A DNA stretch of 64,000 nt from Hyphomicrobiales bacterium (GCA_028285595.1 JANQOW010000088.1:1-64000); one strand, 5' to 3'; positions 42,547 to 51,957 are shown, counted from the first letter of the stretch. Notes: a model not told the origin generated them from the sequence alone. Made by a program: numbers and translations.

Positions 42547-43918
42547 TTGCCGGGGCATTCCGGTATCCTATCCAGTAGCGAGTGCCATTGAGGGGTTGGA
42601 CCGGGCCCAGGAAATGTCCCTGGCCTTCCGCGGCGACGCCATTGCCGAGATCGACAAGGTGATTGCCGAGCATCCCAGCTTCATTATGGCCCATCTGTTC
42701 AAGGCGGCCTGGCTGACACAGGCCATGGAAACGCGCATCTATGGAGACATGGTGAAAGCCGTGCAGGATGCGGAGGCCCTGATCGCCAACGGCAATGATC
42801 GGGAAAAGGGCCATCTGGCCGCCGTGCAATGCTGGATCAACGGGGACTTCTTCGGCGCGGTGCAAAAATGGGAAGCGGTGCTCACGCAGTATCCGCTGGA
42901 CCTGTTTGCCCTGCAGCTCGTGCATTTTACCGATGTGCTGCTGGGCGATGTGGTGGGCCAGCGCGATGTGGTGGCCAGGGTCTTCAATCTTTGGGACGAA
43001 GGCATTCCGGGCTTTGAATTTGTGCTCGGGTTCTACTCGTTCGGCCTGGAAGAAAACCGCGACTTCATGCATGCCGAAGAGATGGGGCGCCGCGCGCTCG
43101 CCATGCGGCCGGACAACCCTTACGCCGTTCATGCGGTGGCGCATGTGATGGAAATGAAGGGGCGCCATTCCGGCGGCATCCGCTTTATGAACGATCATGC
43201 CGTGCGCTGGGGCACGTCCAACTTCGCCAACCATCTGTGGTGGCACACGTCATTGTTCCATCTGGATATCGATGAGATCGATCAGGTCTTTGAGATCTAC
43301 GACAATCATCTGCGCTCCAAGGATGCCAGCGGCGATAAGTATGAGGAGCTCGATGCCTCCGCTTTGCTGTGGCGGCTGCAGCTTCTCGACGTGGATGTGG
43401 GCGCGCGTTGGAAGGATCTTGCCGACAAGTGGGAAAGCTCGGCCACGGACACGCTCTATGCGTTCAACGATGTGCACGCCATGATGACCTTTGCCTCCGA
43501 CAACCGGACTGAGGCCGCAAAGACCCTGCTCACCGCCAACGAGCGCTATGTGGAAAACGCATCTGACGCCAACGTCGCCATGAGCCGGGAAATGGGCATT
43601 CCGTTCTGTCTGGCGATCCAGGACTTCAAGGCCGGCAAGTACAGCGATTGCGTGGACCGGCTGTTGCCGGTGCGCTACATGACCCACCGGCTGGGCGGGA
43701 GCTTTGCGCAGCGCGATGTGATCGGCTGGACGTTGCTGGAGGCGGCCTTGCGCGCGCGCCAGTATGACCTGGCTCTGGGGCTTGCCAATGAACGGGCGGC
43801 TTTGAAACCCACATCGGTGCAGAATTGGCGCTATGTGGCCCGTGCCTTCAGAGGGCTGGGTGACCGCGGCAATGCGGACCGGGCTGACGCCAGGGCGCAA
43901 TCACTGCTCGCGGCTTAA
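42530..43918 (+). CDS. TTC38-like tetratricopeptide protein
   Basis: 462 residues of helical repeats, similar to the TTC38 family of eukaryotes and bacteria. Typical parts are AHLFKAAWLTQ, HAVAHVMEMKGRHSGGIRFM and NHLWWHTSLFHLDI, with several conserved His and Trp in the middle third. No signal peptide. It overlaps the ThDP enzyme gene by 17 bases, so it is tightly coupled to it. The function is unknown; conserved His/Trp beyond TPR needs suggest a ligand or catalytic site. Confidence 0.85.
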   Translation: MTGASDCRGIPVSYPVASAIEGLDRAQEMSLAFRGDAIAEIDKVIAEHPSFIMAHLFKAAWLTQAMETRIYGDMVKAVQDAEALIANGNDREKGHLAAVQCWINGDFFGAVQKWEAVLTQYPLDLFALQLVHFTDVLLGDVVGQRDVVARVFNLWDEGIPGFEFVLGFYSFGLEENRDFMHAEEMGRRALAMRPDNPYAVHAVAHVMEMKGRHSGGIRFMNDHAVRWGTSNFANHLWWHTSLFHLDIDEIDQVFEIYDNHLRSKDASGDKYEELDASALLWRLQLLDVDVGARWKDLADKWESSATDTLYAFNDVHAMMTFASDNRTEAAKTLLTANERYVENASDANVAMSREMGIPFCLAIQDFKAGKYSDCVDRLLPVRYMTHRLGGSFAQRDVIGWTLLEAALRARQYDLALGLANERAALKPTSVQNWRYVARAFRGLGDRGNADRADARAQSLLAA

Positions 43919-44809
43919 GCCGAAAAGACCATCCAACGCCTCTCTTGTGATCTGGGGTTTAAGGGCGATGGCCACCAGGCGCGTGCCCTCGCCGGAGAGG
44001 TGGGGTGTAATGCTCCACCGGGACCCGACACATTGAACCGCCCAAGCGCCGGCCTCACCGGCCAGGGTAACGATCCCCTTCAGGCGCAGCACGCCGGAGG
44101 GCAGCGCGGCCAAGGCGCTCTCCAGATCTGCCCGTCGGAGCGGCTCGCTGCTCTGCCACGACCAGCGGATGTACTGATCTTCGTGACTGTGCCCCGGTGC
44201 AGGATGCGGGGGGTCCGTGGGGCTCTCCGACCCGGCCAATATCTCAGGGGAGATCTGGGCCATCCGGCAGCGCGTGTGCCGCAGACCTGGATAGCTCTCC
44301 TCCACCCAGCGCTCCGTTGCCGCTAAGCTTTCAGGCGCGGCAAGGTCCGTCTTATTCAGCAAGAGCAGATCGGCTGAAGACAGTTGCGCCTGCACCGCTG
44401 ACCCGATCAAAGGGTTTTCGGCCTGGCTCCTGACGGCTGCGGCGTCGGCCAGCACCACGATGGCTCTCAGCTCAAGGTCGCGCTCTGCCCGCGCCATGTT
44501 GGCAATGCGGGCAGGCTCGGCCACGCCGCTGGCTTCTATCAGGAGGTGGTCAGGCAGAGGATCCAGATTGAGCACATCCATAAATGCGCCCACCAGGTCC
44601 GCGCCGATGGAACAACAGATGCAGCCGTTGGCCAAGGTGATGGTGTTGCCGTCTTGGCTTTCAATCAGGTCTGCATCTATGGGCAGTTCGCCAAAGTCGT
44701 TGACCATCACCATCAAGCGTGTTCCGCCGGCGTTGCGCAGCAGGTGGTTGATGAGGGTGGTCTTGCCGGCCCCAAGATAGCCGGAGATGAGCGTGACCGG
44801 GAGCGCCAT
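43901..44809 (-). CDS. CobW/COG0523 GTPase, metal chaperone
   Basis: 302 residues. Walker A SGYLGAGKTTL (9-19), the metal motif CICC (63-66) in ANGCICCSIG and LLNKTD for guanine are plain, and a CobW C-terminal domain follows with a His-rich linker (HPAPGHSHEDQ). Such GTPases insert Zn or another metal into client enzymes. Its ATG overlaps the stop of the upstream amidohydrolase gene (TGATG), which makes that enzyme a likely client. It overlaps the convergent TPR gene by 18 bases. Confidence 0.9.
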   Translation of the reverse strand: MALPVTLISGYLGAGKTTLINHLLRNAGGTRLMVMVNDFGELPIDADLIESQDGNTITLANGCICCSIGADLVGAFMDVLNLDPLPDHLLIEASGVAEPARIANMARAERDLELRAIVVLADAAAVRSQAENPLIGSAVQAQLSSADLLLLNKTDLAAPESLAATERWVEESYPGLRHTRCRMAQISPEILAGSESPTDPPHPAPGHSHEDQYIRWSWQSSEPLRRADLESALAALPSGVLRLKGIVTLAGEAGAWAVQCVGSRWSITPHLSGEGTRLVAIALKPQITREALDGLFGLSREQ

Positions 44810-46440
44810 CAGATGACCGGCTGCACCACGCCGCCCAGCACCGTGCCCCAGACCGGCACGTCCTTGAGCGCTTCCGGTGCCACCTTGGTGGGATCTTCCT
44901 CCAGCACGGTGAAGTCTGCCCGTTTGCCCACTTCGATGGAGCCGATTTCATGGTCGAGCTTCAAGGTGTAGGCCGCGCCCAGTGTGATCGCGTGCAGGGC
45001 TTCCGCCACGGTGATGCGTTCCGCTTCGCCCAACACTTCGCCGGTGCCGGTAAGCCGGTTGACGGCCGCCCAGGCGGTGGTGAGCGGGGCCAGAGGGGTG
45101 ACCGGCGCATCGGAGTGAATGGCGAGCGGCACGCCCATATCGAGCGCCGTGCGGCAGGCGTTCATGCGCCGGGCCCGATCAGGGCCCATGGTGATGGCGG
45201 CGTGCTGATCGCCGAAGTAGTAGAGGTGGTTGGCGAACAGATTGGCGCAGAGGCCGAGGGCCTTCATCCGGGCAAACTGGTTGGGCCGCGCCATCTGCAC
45301 ATGCTGCAATACATGGCGGTGGTCGGGTTGATTGTGGCGCCCAAGGGCCTTCTCGATGGCGTGCAAGGTCACCTCGGTGGCCTCGTCACCGTTGGTGTGG
45401 ATGTGCATCTGGATGCCGGCCGCCACCAATTTTTCCACGAGCACATCAAGGGCCTCCGGCGCGATGTTCCAAATGCCGTTGGGCGCACCGGAATAGTAGC
45501 CGGGCGCAAGGAGGCGCGCGGTGAATGCCTGGATGGAACCATCCGTCATGAGCTTCACCTGACCCAGGCGCAGCTTGTCGGTGCTCCGGTCGCGCAATTC
45601 AAGAGCGCGGCTCACGATCTCGTCCGGCGGAGCGGAAAGTGTGTTGAGAGCCGGCACGATGCGCACCGGAAAATCCGGCTCTGCCGTGACGGTGAGAAGG
45701 GTCTGCAGGTCTTCTTCCGGCAGGCTATTGTAGAGATCTGTCGCCGTGGTGACACCGGCGCGGATACAGGCCTTGCCGAACAGATAAAGCTCGGGCCGGT
45801 GGCGGGCGAGGTCTCGGAAGTCCACGCCCACACGCCGCATCACCGGGAACATGGCCGCCATCTCCTGAAGCTCCCCACTGGGGCGCCCATCGTCTCCGCG
45901 CACCAGGCCCTCCATGTCCAGGTCATCGGGAAAGGCTGCCAGGTCCAGCGCGGCCGTGTTGGCCGTGAGCACGTGGAAGTTGGAATGGATCATGACAATG
46001 GGCCGGGTGGTGGAGACCTGGTCAAGATCGTGCCGGGTCGGCCGCCGGGCCCCCAGAAAGATCGGATCAAAGCCCCAGGCGATCAGGGCTTCGTCCGGGC
46101 TCAGCTCCGCGTCGAGCTCCTTCATACGCGCAATCACGCCCTCAATGGTGCCGATGCCGTCCCAGTGCCGGCCGTTCGGGTCGATGCGCGGATGGTAACC
46201 GGTGTAGAGATAGCGCCAGATGCCGCCCTCCGGAAGATGGCAGTGGCCTTCGACGAAACCCGGCATCAGCACCTTGTCGGCAAGGCTGGTGTCGAGCTCG
46301 TAAGGCCCCCAGCCGGACACCTCCTCTAAGGTCCCCACGGCAAGGATCTGGCCGTCCCGCACTGCCACATGGGTGGCTTCCGGCCGATGCGGCGTCATGG
46401 TGATGATATTCTTGGCTTGGAATATGATGATGGTGCCCAT
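44809..46440 (-). CDS. Amidohydrolase family protein (YtcJ-like)
   Basis: 543 residues of the amidohydrolase-3/YtcJ group. The metal site opens with MPGFVEGHCHLPEG; further ligands are expected in IQMHIHTNGD, HRHVLQHVQM and IHSDAPVTPLAP. A Lys in LRLGQVKLMTDGSIQ may be the bridging residue. Members hydrolyse amide, formyl or ester bonds of varied small molecules. ATG 46440 yields MGTIIIFQAKNIITM; the frame upstream is Ser-rich and rejected. Translationally coupled to the CobW gene. Confidence 0.88.
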   Translation of the reverse strand: MGTIIIFQAKNIITMTPHRPEATHVAVRDGQILAVGTLEEVSGWGPYELDTSLADKVLMPGFVEGHCHLPEGGIWRYLYTGYHPRIDPNGRHWDGIGTIEGVIARMKELDAELSPDEALIAWGFDPIFLGARRPTRHDLDQVSTTRPIVMIHSNFHVLTANTAALDLAAFPDDLDMEGLVRGDDGRPSGELQEMAAMFPVMRRVGVDFRDLARHRPELYLFGKACIRAGVTTATDLYNSLPEEDLQTLLTVTAEPDFPVRIVPALNTLSAPPDEIVSRALELRDRSTDKLRLGQVKLMTDGSIQAFTARLLAPGYYSGAPNGIWNIAPEALDVLVEKLVAAGIQMHIHTNGDEATEVTLHAIEKALGRHNQPDHRHVLQHVQMARPNQFARMKALGLCANLFANHLYYFGDQHAAITMGPDRARRMNACRTALDMGVPLAIHSDAPVTPLAPLTTAWAAVNRLTGTGEVLGEAERITVAEALHAITLGAAYTLKLDHEIGSIEVGKRADFTVLEEDPTKVAPEALKDVPVWGTVLGGVVQPVI

Positions 46441-46634
46441 GCGGTCATTCTTAGAGTGGCGCGCCCTTGATGCAAGCGCCATCTGGCACTTTCCGGAGCT
46501 TGAAAAACTGCTTGATGATCTCAATTCGGCTGGTAGGATTTCGACCGAGTGGAGGAACCGGGATTTTATTGAGGGCTAAAGCGAGCGGATGGCTGCGCCG
46601 TCCCGCCAATACAAACTTACAAAAGGGAGACATC

Positions 46635-47585
46635 ATGACCAAACTACGTTCACTTTTCGCTGGGGCTGCTTTCCTGGCGGCCAGCACGGTGGGAGCGCTT
46701 GCCGCATCGAGCGATCCCATCAAGATCGCCATCAACGAATGGACCGGCCAGCACATCTCGGCCCACATTGCCGGCCAACTTTTGGAGAAGGCGGGTTATA
46801 AGGTTGAGTACGTGACCGCCGGCGCCGTGCCGCAATTTGCGGCCATCGCCCAAGGCAACCTGCACCTGCAGCCGGAAACCTGGGACAACAATGTGGGCGA
46901 CATTTACCCCAAGGCTGTGAAGTCGGGCGACATCGTAGAAGTGGGCCCGTTGGGCCTGGCGCCGAAAGAAGGCTGGATGTATCCGGCCTACATGGCTGAG
47001 AAATGCCCCGGCCTGCCCGCTGCCGATGCGCTGATGAAATGTGCGCAGGCCTTTGGCAATGCCGAGACGTTCCCCAAGGGGCGCCTCATCACCTATCCGG
47101 CCGACTGGGGCACGCGGTCCAAAGACCTGGTGAACAATGCCGGCCTTCCCCTGGCGCCGATTGCCGGTGGCTCTGAGGGCGCGATGATTGCCGAGCTGAA
47201 AAGTGCTTATGCGGCTAAGGCCCCCATGCTGATGATGTTCTGGGCCCCGCACTGGATCCATGCTGAGCTGAAGTTCGACTGGATTGAGCTGCCGGCGGCG
47301 CATGCCGACTGTGGCACCGATCCCAAGCATGGCTTCGACCCCAACAAAACGGGCGACTGCGGTTTTGCGCAAGCCAATATCGGCAAAGTCGTCTGGAAGG
47401 GCTTCAAAGACAAGTGGCCCGGCGCTTACAAGCTCGTTGAAATGATGAGCCTCGATAACAACACCCAAAACGTGATGATGCTTGAAATCGACAATAAGAA
47501 GCGCAAGCTGGAAGAGGTTGTGGCCGAATGGGTCAACGCCAATGAAGCGACTTGGAAGCCTTGGGTAGAGGCCGCCAAAAAGTAA
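46635..47585 (+). CDS. Glycine-betaine-type ABC substrate-binding protein
   Basis: 316 residues: a signal peptide (MTKLRSLFAGAAFLAASTVGALA) and an OpuAC/ProX domain (IKIAINEWTGQHISAHIAGQLLEKAGYKVEYV), rich in Trp (ETWDNN, WAPHWIH, EATWKPW) as expected for aromatic cages that hold quaternary amines. AAAGGGAG sets ATG 46635. A 10-bp stem terminator separates it from the ATPase gene, so it is probably made in excess over the membrane parts. Confidence 0.92.
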   Translation: MTKLRSLFAGAAFLAASTVGALAASSDPIKIAINEWTGQHISAHIAGQLLEKAGYKVEYVTAGAVPQFAAIAQGNLHLQPETWDNNVGDIYPKAVKSGDIVEVGPLGLAPKEGWMYPAYMAEKCPGLPAADALMKCAQAFGNAETFPKGRLITYPADWGTRSKDLVNNAGLPLAPIAGGSEGAMIAELKSAYAAKAPMLMMFWAPHWIHAELKFDWIELPAAHADCGTDPKHGFDPNKTGDCGFAQANIGKVVWKGFKDKWPGAYKLVEMMSLDNNTQNVMMLEIDNKKRKLEEVVAEWVNANEATWKPWVEAAKK

Positions 47586-47615
47586 TGCGTCTGGCGCATA
47601 GTTGACACGAACAGT

Positions 47616-47666
47616 GAAGGCCGGGTGCTGCTGAGACAGGCAAAGCCCGGCCTTCTTCGTTTTTTA
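47616..47666 (+). terminator. Intra-operon terminator after binding-protein gene
   Basis: GAAGGCCGGG (47616-47625) pairs with CCCGGCCTTC (47646-47655), then TTCG and six T. Leaky termination here would give more binding protein than ATPase and permease. Confidence 0.8.
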
Positions 47667-47698
47667 AGGACCAAAAGCTGAGTGGGGTAGCGTTCGCC

Positions 47699-48799
47699 AT
47701 GGCGACGAAAAAGGCAAATGGGGCAAGCGGGTCGAAAACCGTCAAGGTGTCGTGCCGCAACGTGTGGAAGGTGTACGGCGAGGCGCCGGCGCAGTTCTTC
47801 TCTGCCGGGTCCGGGAGCGTGGGCGATGCCGACGCTCATGCCGCCAAGATCCGCGATACCGGTCATATCGTGGCTGCCGCCAATGTGAGCTTCGACGTGC
47901 ATGTGGGGGAGATCTTCGTCATCATGGGCCTGTCCGGCTCAGGTAAATCCACCATGGTGCGCTGCCTGTCACGTCTGGTGGAACCCACGGCCGGCGAGAT
48001 CCTTTTGGACGGCGAGGACCTGCTCAAGAAGTCCCCCACCGAGCTGATCGACATTCGGCGTCACAAGATGGGCATGGTGTTTCAGAGCTTCGGTCTGTTG
48101 CCCCACCTCAATGTGTTCGACAACATTGCTTTCCCGTTGAAGCTTCAGGGCATGGGGCTCTCAGAAAGGCGCGAGCGGGCCAGCCGGGTCATAGAGCTGG
48201 TGGGCCTTGAGGGACGCGAGGCGAGCTATCCGCGTCAGCTATCCGGCGGTCAGCAGCAGAGGGTGGGCATTGCCCGCTCGCTCGCCGTGGAGCCGGAGTT
48301 GTGGTTTCTGGACGAGCCGTTCTCCGCGCTCGATCCGCTCATTCGCCGGCAGATGCAAGACGAGTTCCTGCGCATTCAAAACCAGCTCCAGAAGTCTATT
48401 GTGTTCATCACCCACGATTTTCTGGAGGCGCTGAGGATCGCAGACCGCATGGCCATCATGCGCGATGGGGCGGTGGTGCAGATCGGAACGCCGGCCGATC
48501 TGATCATGAACCCGGCCGATGACTATGTGAAAGAGTTCACCGGCGATGTGCCCATTGCCCGGGTGCTGACCGCCTCCACTGTGGTGGACAAAACCAAGAA
48601 GGCCACGGCGCGCATGCCGCGGGTGTCCGCCGATACCTCTGTTGAAACCCTTTTGCCGCAACTGGCCGACCACAAAACCGGCATTGCCGTGGAGAACGCA
48701 TCGGGCAAGGTGATCGGTGTGGCGACCGCTCAGAATGTGGTCAATGCGCTGGCCTCCGAGGCGGCCAAGCGGCCCGACGCTGAAGAGGCATCGGCGTGA
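47699..48799 (+). CDS. Quaternary amine ABC transporter ATPase
   Basis: 366 residues of the ProV/OpuAA group: Walker A MGLSGSGKST, Q-loop MVFQSFGLLPHLNV, signature LSGGQQQR, Walker B LWFLDEPFSALD and the H-loop ITHDF. A 40-residue insert rich in Gly/Ala (FFSAGSGSVGDADAHAAKIRD) precedes Walker A. The C-terminal about 60 residues look like one CBS-type half-repeat rather than the pair seen in ProV. Its stop overlaps the permease ATG (TGATG). Confidence 0.93.
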   Translation: MATKKANGASGSKTVKVSCRNVWKVYGEAPAQFFSAGSGSVGDADAHAAKIRDTGHIVAAANVSFDVHVGEIFVIMGLSGSGKSTMVRCLSRLVEPTAGEILLDGEDLLKKSPTELIDIRRHKMGMVFQSFGLLPHLNVFDNIAFPLKLQGMGLSERRERASRVIELVGLEGREASYPRQLSGGQQQRVGIARSLAVEPELWFLDEPFSALDPLIRRQMQDEFLRIQNQLQKSIVFITHDFLEALRIADRMAIMRDGAVVQIGTPADLIMNPADDYVKEFTGDVPIARVLTASTVVDKTKKATARMPRVSADTSVETLLPQLADHKTGIAVENASGKVIGVATAQNVVNALASEAAKRPDAEEASA

Positions 48800-50874
48800 T
48801 GGAACGGATCGACCGGACAACCTGGATTTGGATCGGCCTTCTGGCCGCGACGCTTCTGATGCTGGCTCTGCGCGACAAGGCGGGTTGGCTGATTGTCTAC
48901 CCCACCGATTGGGTGGTGCCGCTCAAAGGCATGCTGAACACGGCCATGGCCTGGTTCGAGGCCACGTTCGGTTTCATTTTCCGGGGCATATCCGCCGTGC
49001 TGGATGTGCCGCTGAAAGCCGTTCAGGTGCTGCTGCAGTGGCTGCCCTGGCCGGTGACCATCGCGCTTTGTGCCGTGGCGGCCCATGCGGCGGCGGGCTG
49101 GCGGCTGGTGATCTTCACCGTAGCGGCCATGTTTTACATGGTGCTGGTGGGCTATTGGACCGAGAGCATGAACACCCTGTCGCTGGTGGCCATCTCGGTG
49201 CCGTTGGCGATCTTCATTGGCTTTGTCACGGGCGTGGCGGGCTATTACTTCCCGCGCTCTGAACGGTTGATCGTCACAGTCTTGGATCTGCTGCAGACCG
49301 TTCCGGCGTTTGCCTATCTCATTCCCATTATCATGCTGTTCGGTTTTGGCCCGGTGGTGGGGCTGATCGCCAGCCTGATCTATGCCTTCCCGCCCATGGT
49401 GCGCAACACCATGCTGGGTCTTAGAAGCGTGCCGGCCGAAGTCATCGAATCCGGTCTCATGTCAGGGGCCACGGGCTGGCAATTGTTCTGGCAGGTGCAG
49501 ATCCCCACGGCAGCGCGCCAACTGCTCTTAGGGGCCAACCAGACCACCATGGCGGCTCTGTCCATGGTGATCATCGCGTCCATCATCGGGGGCACGGCGG
49601 ATATCGGCTGGGAGGTGATCTCCAAAGTGCGCAAGGCGGAGTTTGGCGAAAGCCTTCTGGCGGGCATTGTGATTGCGCTGATGGCCATGGTGATGGATCG
49701 CATCACGGCGGGCCTGGCGCTCAAGGATCGCAGCGACTTTGAGCAATCCACCAGCTTCACCGATCGCTATTGGTATTGGCTTGTGGCGGCGGCGCTGGCG
49801 ATTGGCCTGTTTCTCGCCGCCCAGGTGTTCCCGCTGTTCAGGAGCTTTCCGGAAGGCTGGGAGTTCTATCCGGCCGAGGCCATGAATGAAGCGCTGGAGG
49901 GGTTTGTGCTGGCCTTCCGCGGTGTGATTGAAAGCGTGAAGAGCTTTGCGTTTTTCTTCATCATGCTGCCGGCGCGGATCGGCTTGGAGCAGACCATATC
50001 GCCCTACTCCTGGGGCTTTGAATTCACCACGCCCTTGAAGATCGCCTATCTGGTTTTGGTGGCTGGTCTTGCGGCCTGGGCTTGGGTGCGGGGCAGTGTA
50101 AACCTGGCCCTGACGATCGCGTTCTTTGGCATCCTGTTCTTCTTCGGCCTCACCAAGCTGCCCTGGCCGGCCCTGCTGGCAATGGTGACGTTTCTGGCCT
50201 GGTGCGTGGGCGGGCGCGGGCTTGCCATCGGCGTTGCGCTCAGCATGGCCTTCATTCTGGTCACTGGCATTTGGCCGCAAGCCATGTTGTCGGTCTATCT
50301 CTGCGGCTTGGCCGTGGTCATTTCGTTTGGCTTTGGGGCCTTGCTGGGGATTGCCGGGGCGCACAGCGACCGGGTTTCGGCGATCCTGAGACCCATCAAC
50401 GACACCATGCAGACCATGCCGCTGTTTGTGATCCTCATTCCGTTCGTGATGATCTTCAAGATCGGTGAGTTCACCGCGCTGTTGGCGATCATCGCTTATG
50501 CCTTTGTGCCGGCCATCCGCTATACCGAGCATGGCCTGCGCAACCTGCCGGCCGATGTGATCGAGGCGGCCACCTGCATGGGCTGCACCAAGTGGCAGCT
50601 TCTGTGGCAGGTGAAGCTGCCGCTCGCCCTGCCGGTGATCATGCTTGGGCTGAACCAGACGATCCTCTACGGCATCGCCATGTTGGTGATTGCCGCCTTG
50701 GTGGGCACCAACGGTCTGGGCCAGCAGGTGTATATCGGCCTTGGCGATGGCGATTTCGGCGTGGGGATCATTGCCGGGATCGGCATGGCGATCATTGCCA
50801 TGGTGGCGGATCGCCTGATCCAGGCCTGGTCGAAATCGCGCCAGGAAGCCTTTGGGCTCACCGCACAGCAGTAG
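48799..50874 (+). CDS. Fused double permease of betaine ABC transporter
   Basis: 691 residues, about twice ProW. Each half carries a full permease domain with the EAA-type coupling loop: GLRSVPAEVIESGLMSGATG in the first half and GLRNLPADVIEAATCMGCTK in the second, each followed by WQLxWQVxxP and a final pair of helices. The two halves are similar throughout, a tandem duplication and fusion that would supply both halves of the membrane channel. Roughly 14 or more hydrophobic segments. Part of the importer operon. Confidence 0.92.
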   Translation: MERIDRTTWIWIGLLAATLLMLALRDKAGWLIVYPTDWVVPLKGMLNTAMAWFEATFGFIFRGISAVLDVPLKAVQVLLQWLPWPVTIALCAVAAHAAAGWRLVIFTVAAMFYMVLVGYWTESMNTLSLVAISVPLAIFIGFVTGVAGYYFPRSERLIVTVLDLLQTVPAFAYLIPIIMLFGFGPVVGLIASLIYAFPPMVRNTMLGLRSVPAEVIESGLMSGATGWQLFWQVQIPTAARQLLLGANQTTMAALSMVIIASIIGGTADIGWEVISKVRKAEFGESLLAGIVIALMAMVMDRITAGLALKDRSDFEQSTSFTDRYWYWLVAAALAIGLFLAAQVFPLFRSFPEGWEFYPAEAMNEALEGFVLAFRGVIESVKSFAFFFIMLPARIGLEQTISPYSWGFEFTTPLKIAYLVLVAGLAAWAWVRGSVNLALTIAFFGILFFFGLTKLPWPALLAMVTFLAWCVGGRGLAIGVALSMAFILVTGIWPQAMLSVYLCGLAVVISFGFGALLGIAGAHSDRVSAILRPINDTMQTMPLFVILIPFVMIFKIGEFTALLAIIAYAFVPAIRYTEHGLRNLPADVIEAATCMGCTKWQLLWQVKLPLALPVIMLGLNQTILYGIAMLVIAALVGTNGLGQQVYIGLGDGDFGVGIIAGIGMAIIAMVADRLIQAWSKSRQEAFGLTAQQ

Positions 50875-50912
50875 GTGCGAGCCTACCGGGAGAACGCCGC
50901 CGGTTCACCGGC

Positions 50913-51854
50913 TTACGAGCTGATCATCGACCAGCGCGTGTCGAATGCCAGTGCGGACATCACCGCCCTGACCTGGCGCGCGGCCTCACGAACAAGCGGC
51001 GTCAGCGGGCGGCGACGGGCGACATACATGGACAGTTTTCTGGTGAGGACAGGCTCGACGATCTCAGCGGCCGCGAGCCCCAAGCGCTGGCGCTTCTGGG
51101 CAATGATGCTGTAGGGCATGATCGTAAAGCCTTCCCCTTCCAGTATCAGGTCCAGCAGAGGAGCATTCGCATCGATTTCAATGCGCGCGCTTGGGCTTTG
51201 GCCGAGAGACTGAAAGGCTTCGTCAATCAAGGTTCGGAACCCGCCCGGCATTGCGTTGAGAATGAGCGGGAGCTTGGCCGCCTGAGCCAGGGGTATTGTG
51301 GGAGGGCGAACCTCCTTTGACCGCTCGGTTCCAATCAGAAAGAACCGTTCCGTACAGAGATCTTCGCATGTTCCGCCGGGCGCCGGATGGGTGTTGGCGA
51401 TGATACCAATGTCAATGGTCCCGGCCTCCAGCAGAGGAGGGATGGAGGCGCTGAAGGCGGCCATGGCGCGAATTGCCGCTTCGGGATGGGTCTCCTGAAA
51501 CTGTCTGATCAACGGTGCGAAAAGATTGTCGCTGACGCTTTCCGGCGCCGCGATGCGGACTTCTCCGACCAGCTTGCCACGGATGTCCTGCAGTTTGGCG
51601 TAGGCCAGGTCATGGAAGTGGAGCGCCTGCTCCGCATTCTGGAGGAACACCTTCCCGGCGTCTGTCAGGGAGACACCATCTGCCGTGCGGGAAAACAGGT
51701 GAACGCCTGCCGTCGCCTCGATCCGCCCCACCAGCCGGCTCACCGATGGTTGAGGCAAAGAGAGCGCTGAGGCGGCAGCGGACATGCTTCCATGCCGGGC
51801 GATCGACGCGAACACCCGCATCTGATGGATTGAGAATTCAGGTTCAGATGCCAT
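50913..51854 (-). CDS. LysR-type regulator of dioxygenase cluster
   Basis: 313 residues: winged helix (MRVFASIARHGSMSAAASALSLPQPSVSRLVGRIEA) and effector domain (GEVRIAAPESVSDNLFAPLI; LILEGEGFTIMPYSII). Divergent from the dioxygenase-aldolase-enolase cluster, with two overlapping palindromes at 51853-51880 touching its own start codon. It probably represses itself and controls the cluster; the inducer is likely a cluster intermediate. Confidence 0.92.
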   Translation of the reverse strand: MASEPEFSIHQMRVFASIARHGSMSAAASALSLPQPSVSRLVGRIEATAGVHLFSRTADGVSLTDAGKVFLQNAEQALHFHDLAYAKLQDIRGKLVGEVRIAAPESVSDNLFAPLIRQFQETHPEAAIRAMAAFSASIPPLLEAGTIDIGIIANTHPAPGGTCEDLCTERFFLIGTERSKEVRPPTIPLAQAAKLPLILNAMPGGFRTLIDEAFQSLGQSPSARIEIDANAPLLDLILEGEGFTIMPYSIIAQKRQRLGLAAAEIVEPVLTRKLSMYVARRRPLTPLVREAARQVRAVMSALAFDTRWSMISS

Positions 51855-51880
51855 GCTTTAAAAAGCATATAAGATATGCT
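51853..51880. promoter_or_regulatory. Overlapping palindromic operators
   Basis: ATGCTTT-AA-AAAGCAT (51853-51868) and AGCATAT-AAG-ATATGCT (51864-51880) are two perfect inverted repeats sharing AGCAT. They overlap the lysR start codon and lie about 78 bp before the dioxygenase gene, as expected of LysR binding sites (T-N11-A type). Confidence 0.6.
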
Positions 51881-51957
51881 GCTAGAGGCAATAGGCACAG
51901 AACCGGACCTCCATAGAATATGGCCCCAGTCAGCGAGATTATTGGAGGATGATGGCC

